Source: Stenopsyche tienmushanensis
Taxonomy: Eukaryota > Arthropoda > Insecta > Trichoptera > Stenopsychidae
NCBI GenBank assembly: GCA_008973525.1
Contig: WACJ01000519.1
Span: 1,240,001 to 1,304,000, forward strand
Direction of reading: 5' to 3'
Length of the DNA: 64,000 nucleotides
The notes under the pieces were generated by a model, which had not been told where the DNA came from, made no database searches, and saw only the letters and a program-made list of their open reading frames with translations. The translations under genes were made by a program, and so were the position numbers. This document shows positions 21,675 through 31,589 of this stretch, in pieces (the stretch's first letter is position 1; each line of letters opens with the position of its first letter).

Positions 21675-23708
21675 ATGGCAGCAGCAGCAGAAAATATGGC
21701 ATCGATGGCATCACAAGTAAGTCAGGCAGATATGGCTTACATCGGGGCTATATTTGAGAAGATTTTGGCGAAAATGGAAGAAGAAGCGCGTCTACGCGAA
21801 GAAGCGCGCCAGCGGGAAGAAGCACGTCGAATTGAGGAGGCACGTCGAATTGAAGAAGCGCGCTATCGCGAAGAAGCGCGTCTACGCGAAGAAGCGCTGA
21901 GAGAGATGCCTGCGACGATGAAATCCTTACCTGCTCACTCCGCAGATTATCCAATTTTCGACGGATTATCCAACGTCGAGACTTTTATTGAAGAATTCGA
22001 GTGGACCTGTAAATATTTCGCCCAACCGCGACCGCTGCAAGTGCTTCGAGGTAGGATGCGCGAGAAGGCTGTCGAATACATGCTCTACGATCCGGCATTT
22101 ATTGGCAATGATTATTCCGCGGCGGTTGCGGCCCTCCGCAAAGTATTCGGAGACTCAAAGTCGCCACCCATCCGCAAGCGACAGAATCGCGAAGTCGAGA
22201 TCGCAGCGAAGAAGCGAGCATCCCAAGCCGCTTCACAAGCGCCGCCCGCTCCGATTCGAGAGCACACACGACTCGTCGCTCCAGACGAGCCGGCCGCTCC
22301 AGACGTTCCAGCCGAATCCGCTCATCTTCAACCGCCCGCTCCGAGCCAAGAGCAACCACGACTCGTCGCTCCAGACGAGCCGCCCGCTTCGATTCAAGGA
22401 CACTCATTGCACGCCGCCTCAGATGAGCTTGCCCAAACAGCTCATCTTCAGCCGCCCGCGCCAATTCAGGAGCGCCCATCACTCGCCGCTCCAGATGAGC
22501 CTGCTCAAACTGCTCATCTTCAGCCGCCTGCGCCAATTCAGGAGCGCCCTTCGTTCACCGCTGCAGATGAGCCCGCTCGAACTCCTCATCTTCAGCCGCC
22601 CGCGCCAATTCAGAAGCGCCCATCACGCGCCGCTCCAGATGAGCCTGCTCAAACTGCCCATCTTGAGCCGCCCGCGCCAATTCAGAAGCGCCCATCACTC
22701 GCCGCTCCAGATGAGCCTGCTCGAACTCCTCATCTTCAGCCGCCTGCGCCAATTCAGAAGCGCCCATCACTCGCCGCTCCAGATGAGTCTGCTCAAACTG
22801 CTCATCTTCAGCCGCCCGCGCCAATTCAGAAGCGCCCATCATGCGCCGCTCCAGATGAGCCTGCTCAAACTGCTCATCTTCAGCCGCCCGCGCCAATGCA
22901 GAAGCGCCCATCACGCGCCGCTTCAGATGAGCTTGCCCAAACTGCTCATCTTCAGCCGCCCGCGCCAATTCAGAAGCGCCCATCACGCGCCGCTCCAGAT
23001 GAGCCTGCTCAAACTGCTCATCTTCAGCCGCCCGCGCCAATTCAGAAGCGCCCATCACGCGCCGCTCCAGATGAGCCCGCTCAAAACGCTCATCTCCAGC
23101 CGCCCGCGCCAATTCAGAAGCGTCCATCACGCGCCGCTCCAGATGAGCTCGCTCAAACTGCTCATCTTCAGCCGCCCGCGCCAATTCAGAAGCGCCCATC
23201 ATGCGCCGCTCCAGATGAGCCTGCTCAAACTGCTCATCTTCAGCCGCCCGCGCCGATTCAGAAGCGCCCATCACGCGCCGCTCCAGATGAGCCTGTCAAA
23301 ACAGCTCATCTTCAGCCGCCCGCTCCAATTCAGGAGCGCCCTTCGTTCGCCGCTGCAGATGAGCCCGCTCAAAAAGCTCATCTCCAGCCGCTTGCTCCAA
23401 TTCAAGAGCATCCACCGCTCGCCGCTCCAGACGAGCTCGCTCAAGCCGCCCATCGCCAGCCGCCCCTCAACAACGAAGGACCGACCACCCACCGCGCCTT
23501 GCTGCAACGATTATTGTGCGGCAAACGCGGCCATTTGCAAACGCAATGTCGCAATAGACGACCACATTGGGACCGACGACGGCAGCAATTCGGTAACACC
23601 AGAACCGATCGTCGAGGATGCAGAGCCGACCGAGGAGGAGGAATTGGACCTAACAAGCACTTCCGGCGACAAGGAATGAGGACCGGAACCACCAACGCAC
23701 GGCGGTGA
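21675..23708 (+). CDS. gag: Gag-like polyprotein with 24-residue proline-rich repeats
   Basis: From the ATG at 21675 the frame gives 677 residues. It stays open upstream into the LTR (to 21489), but 21675 is the first ATG after the primer site that heads a Gag-like N-terminus, so I prefer it. Residues 36-77 are a hexapeptide array (EEARLR, EEARQR, EEARRI...), likely coiled coil. Residues about 92-160 (YPIFDGL, FIEEFEWTCKYF, KVFGD) look like a retrotransposon capsid N-domain. Residues about 190-595 are some 17 repeats of about 24 residues (PPAPIQKRPSRAAPDEPAQT type). Near the C-terminus CGKRGHLQTQC keeps three of the four ligands of a CCHC zinc knuckle. The first cysteine is missing in frame, and Cys codons lie just upstream in the +1 frame. 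The tail is Arg-rich. It would package element RNA if the knuckle works. No pol follows. Confidence 0.85.
   Translation: MAAAAENMASMASQVSQADMAYIGAIFEKILAKMEEEARLREEARQREEARRIEEARRIEEARYREEARLREEALREMPATMKSLPAHSADYPIFDGLSNVETFIEEFEWTCKYFAQPRPLQVLRGRMREKAVEYMLYDPAFIGNDYSAAVAALRKVFGDSKSPPIRKRQNREVEIAAKKRASQAASQAPPAPIREHTRLVAPDEPAAPDVPAESAHLQPPAPSQEQPRLVAPDEPPASIQGHSLHAASDELAQTAHLQPPAPIQERPSLAAPDEPAQTAHLQPPAPIQERPSFTAADEPARTPHLQPPAPIQKRPSRAAPDEPAQTAHLEPPAPIQKRPSLAAPDEPARTPHLQPPAPIQKRPSLAAPDESAQTAHLQPPAPIQKRPSCAAPDEPAQTAHLQPPAPMQKRPSRAASDELAQTAHLQPPAPIQKRPSRAAPDEPAQTAHLQPPAPIQKRPSRAAPDEPAQNAHLQPPAPIQKRPSRAAPDELAQTAHLQPPAPIQKRPSCAAPDEPAQTAHLQPPAPIQKRPSRAAPDEPVKTAHLQPPAPIQERPSFAAADEPAQKAHLQPLAPIQEHPPLAAPDELAQAAHRQPPLNNEGPTTHRALLQRLLCGKRGHLQTQCRNRRPHWDRRRQQFGNTRTDRRGCRADRGGGIGPNKHFRRQGMRTGTTNARR
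21782..21905 (+). repeat. 18-bp tandem repeat encoding EARxRE hexapeptides
   Basis: Seven successive units built on GAAGAAGCGCGTCTACGC encode EEARLR/EEARRI-type hexapeptides. They form a highly charged predicted coiled-coil or single alpha-helix at the Gag N-terminus. Confidence 0.8.
22242..23463 (+). repeat. 72-bp minisatellite inside gag
   Basis: About 14 units of exactly 72 bp, preceded by three degenerate or shorter ones (33, 17 and 23 codons). Each encodes PPAP-IQ-(K/E)RPS-AAPDEPAQTAHLQ-like 24-mers. Middle units are nearly identical and edge units more diverged, as expected from unequal exchange or replication slippage. Because the period is a multiple of three and stop-free, another + frame and two antisense frames are also open across it. 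Confidence 0.92.
23517..23549 (+). other. Defective zinc-knuckle segment of gag
   Basis: In the gag frame the codons give C-x4-H-x4-C, lacking the first Cys of CX2CX4HX4C. In the +1 frame, 23501-23515 contains Cys codons TGC and TGT close to where the missing ligand would fall, suggesting a small indel just before 23517. Confidence 0.55.
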
Positions 23709-24948
23709 CGCCGCGGCGCCGTTTTCCCGCTGCACCCGCAGCATGCGCCGCGATGCCTCGCCATTGATGATGGCCGACCACCAACAGCCTCGCTGAAAGC
23801 CCGCACCTACGACCCGATGCATTGTGCGTGGTTTCGACAATCAGCTCGAGCTACATCCGCATTGCAGGCTGCGCCTGGAGCGTTGGCCACGATGCGGAAA
23901 CTAGTGGAAAATCCAAAAGTGGGTTTGTGTAAGCATACACGACCCGCAAAACTCTGGTAAGTGTCGTTTCGTTATGTTGCCGCTGTTTTCGTAGTATCGG
24001 ATGGATTCGACATCGCGCGATGTTCATAAATAAACCGCGCAATTAAAGATAATTTTGTCTAGTAAATTAAATTTATTCTTAAACAAACTTCTCGCGATAA
24101 GGCATACATGCCCAATTACTAAATCTGTGACAGTGATTGTTAAATTCGCGAGGAAAGATCGTACGAGCATCACGGAGGCCGAAGTGGTAACAACAATAAT
24201 AATAATTAATAATAATAAGTCATTCGCGTACGTTCATAAGAGCACCAGTATCAGTGAGCAATTGTTGCGACTGACTGGTTTAATCGCGGTGGGCGTCGAT
24301 AGAGAGCTCGACGTCTAGTAGGGAGGAACGTGACTACAGCTGAGCTCCTAGCGAGCACTTGATCTCATCCTTAGGCTTTGATTCTTCGGCCAGGATAGAT
24401 ACATGATCATTTAAAAATGCACCAAAATAACGGCCAGGAACGACTCCTGCGTCAGACGGCTATGAAAAGCCGGGAAAAATAATTATATAGTTGTACTCAC
24501 CGGGTACCGGATTAACTCGCGATAATAATTAGTTAATTGCAAAAATTCATACGAAAAGAATAATTTAACTAAAATCGGTAAGAAAATAAAAAAAAAAAAT
24601 CCCGATACTGCAGCGGCGGCAGCATTTATGATTACGGACGGCACTATAAACGCGGAAAACACACGGTTTCCCTTTTTCTATAAGGCGTAATTTTATAATT
24701 AAAAAAAAAAAAAAAAAAAAAACTAGATGATACAAACCTAGTTGTATTATATATGATGACTTGCATTTGTTTTTCTCCATTGTATTTTGTGTATTTTACT
24801 ATTTACTGAGTGATGATTTTGTATAAATATTTCTTGTGTACTCTATTGTTAATATGTGATTTTGGAGACGCACGGTTATGGATGGTAATCAAGGCAATTA
24901 AACACGTTCATCTTTTGTTGAATTGATCGGGACGATCAAACTTAAGTC
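23709..24948 (+). other. Internal non-coding region between gag and the 3' LTR
   Basis: About 1.24 kb without an ORF over 90 codons on the + strand. I read all three + frames for DTG/DSG, Y-x-DD, and HHCC or DDE integrase patterns and saw none. It contains a 22-A run at 24701-24722 and AT-rich sequence toward the 3' end. It may be foreign or heavily rearranged sequence that replaced pol. Confidence 0.6.
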
Positions 24949-24956
24949 GGGGGGAG
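24949..24956 (+). promoter_or_regulatory. Polypurine tract
   Basis: GGGGGGAG immediately before the TGTA of the 3' LTR is the expected plus-strand primer of reverse transcription. It is short and interrupted upstream by TC. Confidence 0.7.
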
Positions 24957-25615
24957 TGTAGCGTGGAGGCATAATTAAATAATTAAAAATAGTGTACATG
25001 CGGCGAAATCCATGGGATTTCGCCGTTGCCAGTCCTTACGGTCAAGAAACACGGTCAAGAAACAAGAAGTACCGCAATAAGGGCTGGATCGACGCGCTCC
25101 ATGTAGATAAGGACGCTGGCGTCGGTTACATAGATAAGAAAGGGTGGCCTGGCTTCAATTGCCAGGTATAAATGTGACGCTCTGTAGAAATATTACAGAG
25201 ACGTCAGTTCAATCCTAGGCCTTGCCCGAGGAACATCTTTTCGGAGATTGTTCCGTTGGAGCCTCCATACATCGCCAGTCTCGCTGCACTTCGCCTGACT
25301 GGATAGTTCACCACACGCCATTGCCATCCACGACTGTGCGCTCCGCATTTTATATAAATAAATGCGTTGAGCTGACACACAGTCTTTAAATTCATCATCT
25401 CCATCTACGATCAGAACGAGCAGAACATCCCCTTAGAGAATCCTGACAAACATCCGTAGTTCACCGGCGCCGTCCTCGTGGTCCAGACTAACGTTACGAA
25501 CCGCTAAACTTCGAGTGACCTTTGGATCCGGGCTCCGCGATCCGGATAACGCAGCATCCGCTGCAGCTACGAAGGAACGCAGGGGTGCCTATAGTCAGCG
25601 GCCCCCTACGTTACA
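24957..25615 (+). repeat. 3' LTR
   Basis: 659 bp, no difference from the 5' LTR detected by eye. Followed by AAAT, the target duplication. Confidence 0.92.
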
Positions 25616-25721
25616 AAATATTCAAGCTAAAAGACTTACAACAATTTTATGGAAATAGATATATATGGCTAATACTTGATTATGTTTGAAAGAGAAGGCT
25701 ATTGTAAACTTTGGTTAGTCC

Positions 25722-26340
25722 CGCGTGTTTGAAATAAGACACGTTCGTAGACAAAGAAATCCAGTGGTGTCAGGTTTGAAGATCATGCGAGACACGGATA
25801 AGACACGTTTCCAGACAAAGAAATCCAGTGGTGTCAGGTCTGAAGACCGTACGAGTCACAGAATAGGGCTGCCAAAATAATTCATTTACACGACAGGTAC
25901 CCACAAAAGAAATCCTAATTGAAGAAATAATTGCCATCTTTGCAAAAATGACAGAGAAAGTGCTAATTCAGATAACTATAGCTTTTTTTTTTAAATTGTA
26001 AATAAATTAAATAATAAAAACATCTTAAACGTAATATGGATCGACAAAATTTTTTTGCCACGGGGGTACGTCCTCAGACAAAGAAATCCAATGGTGTCAG
26101 ATCGGGAGACCACGGGAGCTACGAAATAGGGCTGCTAAAAATTTATTTACACAACAATGGTGTCCCCAACAAAAAACCCTAATTGAAAGAATAAGGTATA
26201 TCTTCAAGTTTAACGACTTATTGAATGATTTGTATGACATCATTGAATAGGATATAAACTAGAGATTTTTTTTAAACTAAATTAGATTCTAAACAGTTGT
26301 TAGTGTTGTGTTTAAAGAATTTAGGAGTTGATTTTTTTTG
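25722..26340 (-). repeat. Family D: reduplicated DDE transposase C-terminal motif, copy 1
   Basis: On the minus strand, CTGACACCACTGGATTTCTT with its flanks codes for SSDLTPLDFFVWG, like the SPDLTPLDFFLWG motif around the last catalytic Asp of insect IS630/Tc1/mariner-type transposases. The motif occurs at 25751, 25815 (period 64 bp) and again at 26078, each time followed by the same CGAGxCACGGAATAGGGCTG-like tail. The right part (26195-26340) matches 51850-52000. No ORF survives. Confidence 0.6.
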
Positions 26341-26914
26341 AATAATTTAAAGATCGATCATTCTATAAATTTGAGCATACATTTCCATAGCTAAATTAAG
26401 AAATGCCATAAGTCTGTTTGTTTAATATCGTATCCCATAATTTTCTCAAACAACACGGCTCCAATTTGTTGATTTATCCTAATGCGTCCTGTCCGTTTAG
26501 AGCTCAAATTATTGTTGATGTACTTATTAGTACGATCCTATGATATATTAACCAAGTACTGTCGCCATGAAAATTTATGACTGAATTAATGTTTATATAC
26601 TGTATCGGATGTTCTACGAAGACAACCATTATTTATTTAACATATTCACAGTTAATTTATGTCAATATTATATATATTATATAATATAATGAAAAATATC
26701 ATATTGTATACTTAACGCTCATTGTCTTTCAGCCGGTACGCTGAGGATGTGGGCAATGGCGCATGTATTGCTGTCGCACTACCCCATGTTCAAATTTTCA
26801 GGACTTCTCAAATTTAACCGTTATGCAATAAATTTGTGCACTTAAAACTCCATAATTTAAATATATGATCCAAGTAAGCCTTGGGACTGATATGTCCTTA
26901 GACTGAAAATTTGA
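26341..26914. other. Unassigned AT-rich stretch
   Basis: Nothing recognised. A run of alternating A/T (ATATTATATATATTATATAATATA) lies near 26667-26690. Confidence 0.4.
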
Positions 26915-27040
26915 ACATGAGAAAGCTATGCGCAATACAGGTACCGCGTTTGCTCACAATGTAACAAAAACACTTCAAAATGAAAGTTGTTAAGTGATAA
27001 TTTTGATACGCAGGGACTTTATCTTCGACCCATTACAGGC
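26915..27040 (+). pseudogene. Mariner transposase fragment
   Basis: Reads LNMRKLCAIQVPRLLTM then stop and QK, the segment preceding the first catalytic Asp in mariner transposases (usually M-KLCA-WVPRLLT). It is a short, decayed copy. Confidence 0.65.
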
Positions 27041-28499
27041 AGGGTGTTTATTAACACTCTGGATGTGATCATTATACCGAAACAAATTAACAGATGCTGA
27101 GTCAGTGTTTCCCCCCTCCCTTCAACCCCATCTAGTCGTTCGCTATTAATTAGTATTGGCATCGGGAGTAATGATACGTATAGTAAAAAATTAAGCTATC
27201 CCGGTTGGCCGGATGATTGATGATCTTTTAATACTGCAAACATCTGTTGGCGACTAGCGGCTAACCCGTTAATGACCACACTTAATAAATGCAAATCCGA
27301 ATGCCGCAAGAAGTGCGTCGACTCCTCCTAATGTTAACAGGAAAATTTCAAAAAAGCATAAAACAAAATGTTTGCCCATTTCATGCATTATTTATGTCTT
27401 CGTTCCTTCCTCCCGTGTTTGCTTTTTGCCGTCCGTAATAATGTTTATCAACTGGTAGTTTTCGTGCCGTTGCCTGCTTCTTCCCTTGAATAAAATAAGC
27501 GATCATATATGTGTACATATCTACATGAATATTATGAATTTCTGCCCCTCCCGCCATCCCTCACTGACTGTGAGGGATGGCGGGAGGGGCAGAAAAAACA
27601 CACAACCTAAAAAGGATACTCTTCAAAGACGTACAATATAATCAGGAATAGAACGGTGGTCGGGAACGTCCAATTCTGTTAATTTTATTTTGGGCATACG
27701 TGGGGCGAATAAATAAATTATTAGAATCGGTCAACAATACCGGTCGTGGTAATAAAGATAACACCCATGTACATAAAATGAGAAATATAACCACAATGAA
27801 AGATCCATCAAACCGACCGCTTGCTTTCGCAGCCTGGACAAAACCTGCAAATATTGATATTTGCTCAACAAAAATATAAAAGTGCAGGTTTACTGTGTCC
27901 TGCAGCCGAATAAATATTAAAACGAAAGATTTATATCAGCATTTTTAAATCGAAAACACTTTTAACTCTAGAAATACTATCCAACTGTACTGTAAATACA
28001 TGAAAAAGTTACGATTCCATCTAATTTCCAAAACAATTTTTTCCCAGCAGGTCTTATAACTGAGTTTTAAATAAACTTCTGACACCAATGTTGCGTAAAC
28101 CGGGAGCACTCAGGCCGCTTCTTGATCGACAATGACAACCGCTTGCGCGCAGATTCATTCTACTATCAAGTCGCAAGAACCCAGAGAAAAAAATGGATGG
28201 TAATCAGATGTTGAGAAAAAGTCCCACGTCTCTAAATAGGATCGAGTGGGTGTTTAACTCTACGATTCATACACTTAAAGGGGTATTCTAATCTAGAGGC
28301 ACAAATTTAAAGTCTTTCATTAAGCTCGATGAAAAATAAACAAAAAATATTCTAGTGTTTATTTTTTTATTGGTTGTTTAATAATATTTTTAAAATATTC
28401 AAAATTAAAAAATAATAAAAAAAGGGTTAGAGACACAATTCCAACTCTTCTAGTAATTCGAAATTTAAAAAAAAATCAAAATTCTAGACTAGAAAAAAA
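27041..28499. other. Unassigned stretch with one perfect hairpin
   Basis: No gene recognised. Local composition around 27100-27500 is more balanced than elsewhere. The hairpin at 27539-27595 is annotated separately. Confidence 0.4.
27539..27595. repeat. Perfect 26-bp inverted repeat, 5-base loop
   Basis: Left arm 27539-27564 (TTTCTGCCCCTCCCGCCATC...), loop TGACT, right arm 27570-27595 an exact reverse complement. The arms are GC-rich in an AT-rich setting. It is not associated with any recognised element. Confidence 0.9.
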
Positions 28500-28680
28500 A
28501 ACCCAAAGGGGGACCAACCCTATGTCTGTGGATAACAGTCGAATCTCTAAGGTAATGATGTAGAGTAGAGGTGGGAGAAAGCAGCGTCGTCGGTTGGTTC
28601 ATTAGGTGCCCCTGGAGTAGCCGAACCAGAACGATTGAGCTACGAATCCTAACGCTTAACCGCGGGACTACCTACAGGTA
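28500..28680. repeat. Dispersed repeat E, copy 2 (inverse of 18115-18365)
   Basis: TGTGGATAACAGTCGA and ATGTAGAGTAGAGGTGG are inverted relative to the copy at 18115. The right part, with GAACCAGAACGATTGAGC and CTACGAATCCTAACGCTTAA, looks superficially tRNA-like but does not fold as a tRNA for me. Confidence 0.45.
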
Positions 28681-28959
28681 TTAATTGGAATATTAAACTG
28701 CCAATTACAGTTGGAGTAGGATGATTCTGTACAAAAGGCGACACAGATGAGAATGGCTACGGATATTCTTCATGATACCTCGCCTCTTTTAAAAGATGCA
28801 AAGTTTAAGGGGTAGACGCCTGAAAGTTCTGCAAGTATTGCACCCATTGATTGAAAGACTGTGTAAGGTACCTTGTGTAGCTATTCCGGGGATACCCGGA
28901 TCAAACCGCATAGCAGCATACGAGCATCAACTGCATTAAGAGTTCGAAATACTGATTCA

Positions 28960-29330
28960 TGGGCAATTTACCATCCCTATGTATAAGCGCTATTAATCTG
29001 AGCAGATTTAATTAACAGCGATATCTTTCGTCTCTCTTCAGGTGCAATGTGTTATTTTAACAGCGCCATCTCTTGTGGCCCTGCAAAGACATTGCACATG
29101 CGTACCGACTGATGTACCGTTGTGTGTGTACCGTTGCCGGTTGGGTAGTGACGCGCAGGAGGCAGGAGTCGGGACGATCGTCGGTTAGCCTTGTTCTCTC
29201 TCTCTCTAGTTTGTAATAAATAGTTATCTAGAGAAGAAAGTTTTTAAATTCGATGCCCATCTATTTCCTTTCATTGACAAGAAACTGCCCGGGACTCTGC
29301 TCCCGAGAGCGCCCCTACACCAACGTTACA
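28960..29330 (+). mobile_element. LTR-B solo LTR in sense orientation
   Basis: Begins TGGGCAATTTACCATCCCTA, includes AGCGCCATCTCTTGTGGCCC, then AATAAATAGTTATCTAGAGA (poly(A) signal), and ends CCAACGTTACA followed by CTGG. Sense (+) is defined by AATAAA. The start is short by a few bases. Confidence 0.72.
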
Positions 29331-30269
29331 CTGGCACGTCGCTGTCTATCCGATCACACCGTCTCTAACTAGGAGTTTTATTTAAGTCGAAGAAAGATTA
29401 CAAATTAGTGAACCTACCGAAAAAGTAAGTCTTCTCACGCCCAAGACTGTTGGTCGAACCTTTGTTCTTATTTCTGAATAAGTTTCTCTGTTAATCTAGC
29501 AAAATTCGCCTATACAAATTAACAACGGCTTCGCACAATGGTGTCATTTTTCTCATGCCACAGCTTGCCGGTTTTTTTGATCGCCATCTACCCTTCGACA
29601 CCTCTTCTTTACTTCTGTTAGTCAACATATTACACTCGTTTCTAATCAAGTCACAGAACGAAATTAAAATCAAATACATGTAATCAATTTTTGAACTTTC
29701 AAAACGTTGTCCACGAATAGGTAGGATAATATATAGAATTATATACGCGTCTTATACGTTCGCCGATATCGATTTGATTTGCAATTCTCTGCATGGCTGC
29801 AAAATTTGAATACGATAGCAGCAAGAATGAATCTTGAGCGGAACTTAAATATGTACATTTGCAGAACAGTTTCTGAAGATTCGCCATAAATACATTTAAA
29901 AGTAGCGATATTTTTAAAAGAATTTCATAAACGACTTTTGATGACAGCAAATTTGTATCGATTCCGGTCTTTCAATGCCGATATTCCGAGCTTGATAGCG
30001 TACCCATGAAAGCACTGACAATAAGCGGATGCAATGAATGACGCATTTGGCTGAAATCTATCCAATAACTTAAGATAAACTGTATTATGCTTGAAAATAA
30101 ATAAATAGATTTATTTATATTTTTTTCAAAACCTCTTGGATCCCATTGCTAATGGTTGTAATTCAATATTAAATTGTTGTATCTTTCGCATAGCAACTCC
30201 TTGCTACTCCTAATTAACACTGGATTGCTTATATTCCAACGTATTGGAGTTTGTATTATATGTAAACAA
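29331..30269. other. Unassigned stretch
   Basis: Minus-strand frames at 29491-29679 and 29699-29950 have no recognised motif. No element ends seen. Confidence 0.35.
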
Positions 30270-30505
30270 TATTTTTAATATACCTGTGTTATTTCTGCAA
30301 GTATAAACAATAAGTTAACAAAGTTTTATTGCAATCGGATGAACGGTATGGTAGCGTATCAAATACGAACAAACAAACATTGATTTTTATATATCAACTA
30401 TTCCTATATTATTCGCGTAATCTTTAGCAATAAGCGGACAAAGTTTTATTGCAATATGATGAACGGTATGGCAGTGCATTATATACGAACAAACATAGAT
30501 TAATT
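30270..30505 (-). repeat. Helitron-like terminal repeat H, two copies
   Basis: AAAGTTTTATTGCAATCGGA with GAACGGTATGGTAGCG, and again AAAGTTTTATTGCAATATGA with GAACGGTATGGCAGTG, each followed by ACGAACAAACA. Both are inverse to the copies at 2938 and 60191. Confidence 0.5.
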
Positions 30506-30629
30506 TTTATTTATTAGAAGAAGATGACAGAAGTCAGTATCATTATTCTTATTAAATTTAGGTAATTATGTAAAATTTAATGTTAAATAGTCTGGTCTCC
30601 CATTTATTGTGAGTATCAGTACAATCTTC

Positions 30630-30865
30630 TCTGAACAACCTAACCCGCTTCGTAACATGTTGACTCATCACATCACTGCAGGAGCGCGCGATGACCTTTC
30701 TATCGGAAGAATTTACTGTAACTAAACAAAATGACCGACAAACATGCGGGACCTAATAAACAGCCCATTAAGATTCTACCTACACTTCAGGTGCGCCAAC
30801 TTTGAAACAAAAAAAATCCCCCGGCTCCAGGAGCCTATGTAACTTTACATTCTAGGTGACCCTCG
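30630..30865 (-). mobile_element. Mariner 5'-end fragment
   Basis: The right end CATTCTAGGTGACCCTCG is the inverted form of the TIR at 3134 and 35288. Reading leftward, the sequence follows the copy at 3134 through TTCTTCCGATxGxxAGGTCATCGCGCGC and then skips to GTGATGTGATGAGTC, so about 80 bp are deleted relative to that copy. Confidence 0.7.
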
Positions 30866-31589
30866 TGTCTGCGAATACTCTTCTCATATTTTTTTTTTCA
30901 TAAAACCTGGAATAAATTGAATTCTTTAGAGCTACATAGAGTGCCAGAGGTCACAGATAATAGCGGAGTCAATGTCGCACTTTATTCAGAATAGCGAGTC
31001 TCGAAATACAATAGTTCATTACCAAAAATGAAACCGTCCGAGATAAATCATTGCAATGGCGCAATTAAAATTCCTGACGGGATTCGGCGGGGATTTTTCA
31101 AGTGCGACACAAGAAAGTATAAAGTTTCAGCTGAAAGTTGCGGCAGAATTTATGGGCTCTCTGGCTTTAAAAAGGCTGGTGGCTTCAAAAGACCGTAAAT
31201 AAGTTATGGGATAGGCGACTTTATTTGGGGCTGGCAGCGCCTGCAATCACGGATGCGATCTTGTTACCTTCCTGTTGTGGGATTTATTAGCGTTATCTGG
31301 CGGTTGTCAACGTGTGGGCCGCGCCATACACACCAGGACTTATGATCAAGCCTTATCTCCTAATCCAGGCGTTGCAACTTATATTTATAGAAGATGTACG
31401 GCCTGCACGAAACTTTCGGACGAACTTATATCACAATACTATATTTATCTTATTTTGAGTCAAACTCATCCATTATGTTCCATTCAATGCGCGAAGCATT
31501 CGTTGAAGCACGAGTACAATATCTGAGCACATAAAGACACTCTATTCGATTGCTTGACAAATCCATAAAAAATGTTGTTGATATGAAAG
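30866..31589. other. Unassigned stretch
   Basis: No element recognised. The 83-codon frame at 31275-31526 is unassigned. Confidence 0.35.

Larger units (their letters stand above)
20931..25615 (+). mobile_element. Gag-only (non-autonomous) LTR retrotransposon, apparently recent
   Basis: It is 4685 bp long, with two 659-bp LTRs that read identical by eye (TGTAGCGTGG ... GTTACA). The flanks AAAT/AAAT are a 4-bp target-site duplication. A TGGTGTC primer-binding-like site follows the 5' LTR after one base, and GGGGGGAG precedes the 3' LTR. The only long ORF encodes a Gag-like protein. The 1.25 kb between it and the 3' LTR shows no protease, RT (no Y-x-DD), RNase H or integrase motif in any frame I read. 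A gag-only layout of this kind has been named TR-GAG in plants. The superfamily is probably Ty3-like from the Gag and the 4-bp duplication, but BEL/Pao cannot be excluded without pol. Confidence 0.9.

Noticed and set aside
22555..23274. Long antisense open frame (239 codons) across the gag repeats
   Set aside because: It is a by-product of the stop-free 72-bp period. It simply repeats the complement of the gag units and has no independent start, end or domain.
22242..23463. CRISPR-like array
   Set aside because: The repeats are contiguous without spacers, translate as a protein repeat, and the genome is eukaryotic.
21988..23679. Second long + strand frame (563 codons) overlapping gag
   Set aside because: Same cause as the antisense frame: a periodic stop-free array. 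The Gag-like capsid and knuckle features are in the other frame.
24565..24780. 71-codon frame in the 3' part of the LTR element
   Set aside because: Driven by the A-run at 24701-24722; no pol similarity.
28600..28680. Possible tRNA gene on the minus strand
   Set aside because: It has tRNA-like words, but no consistent acceptor stem or cloverleaf could be drawn, and the region is part of repeat E.
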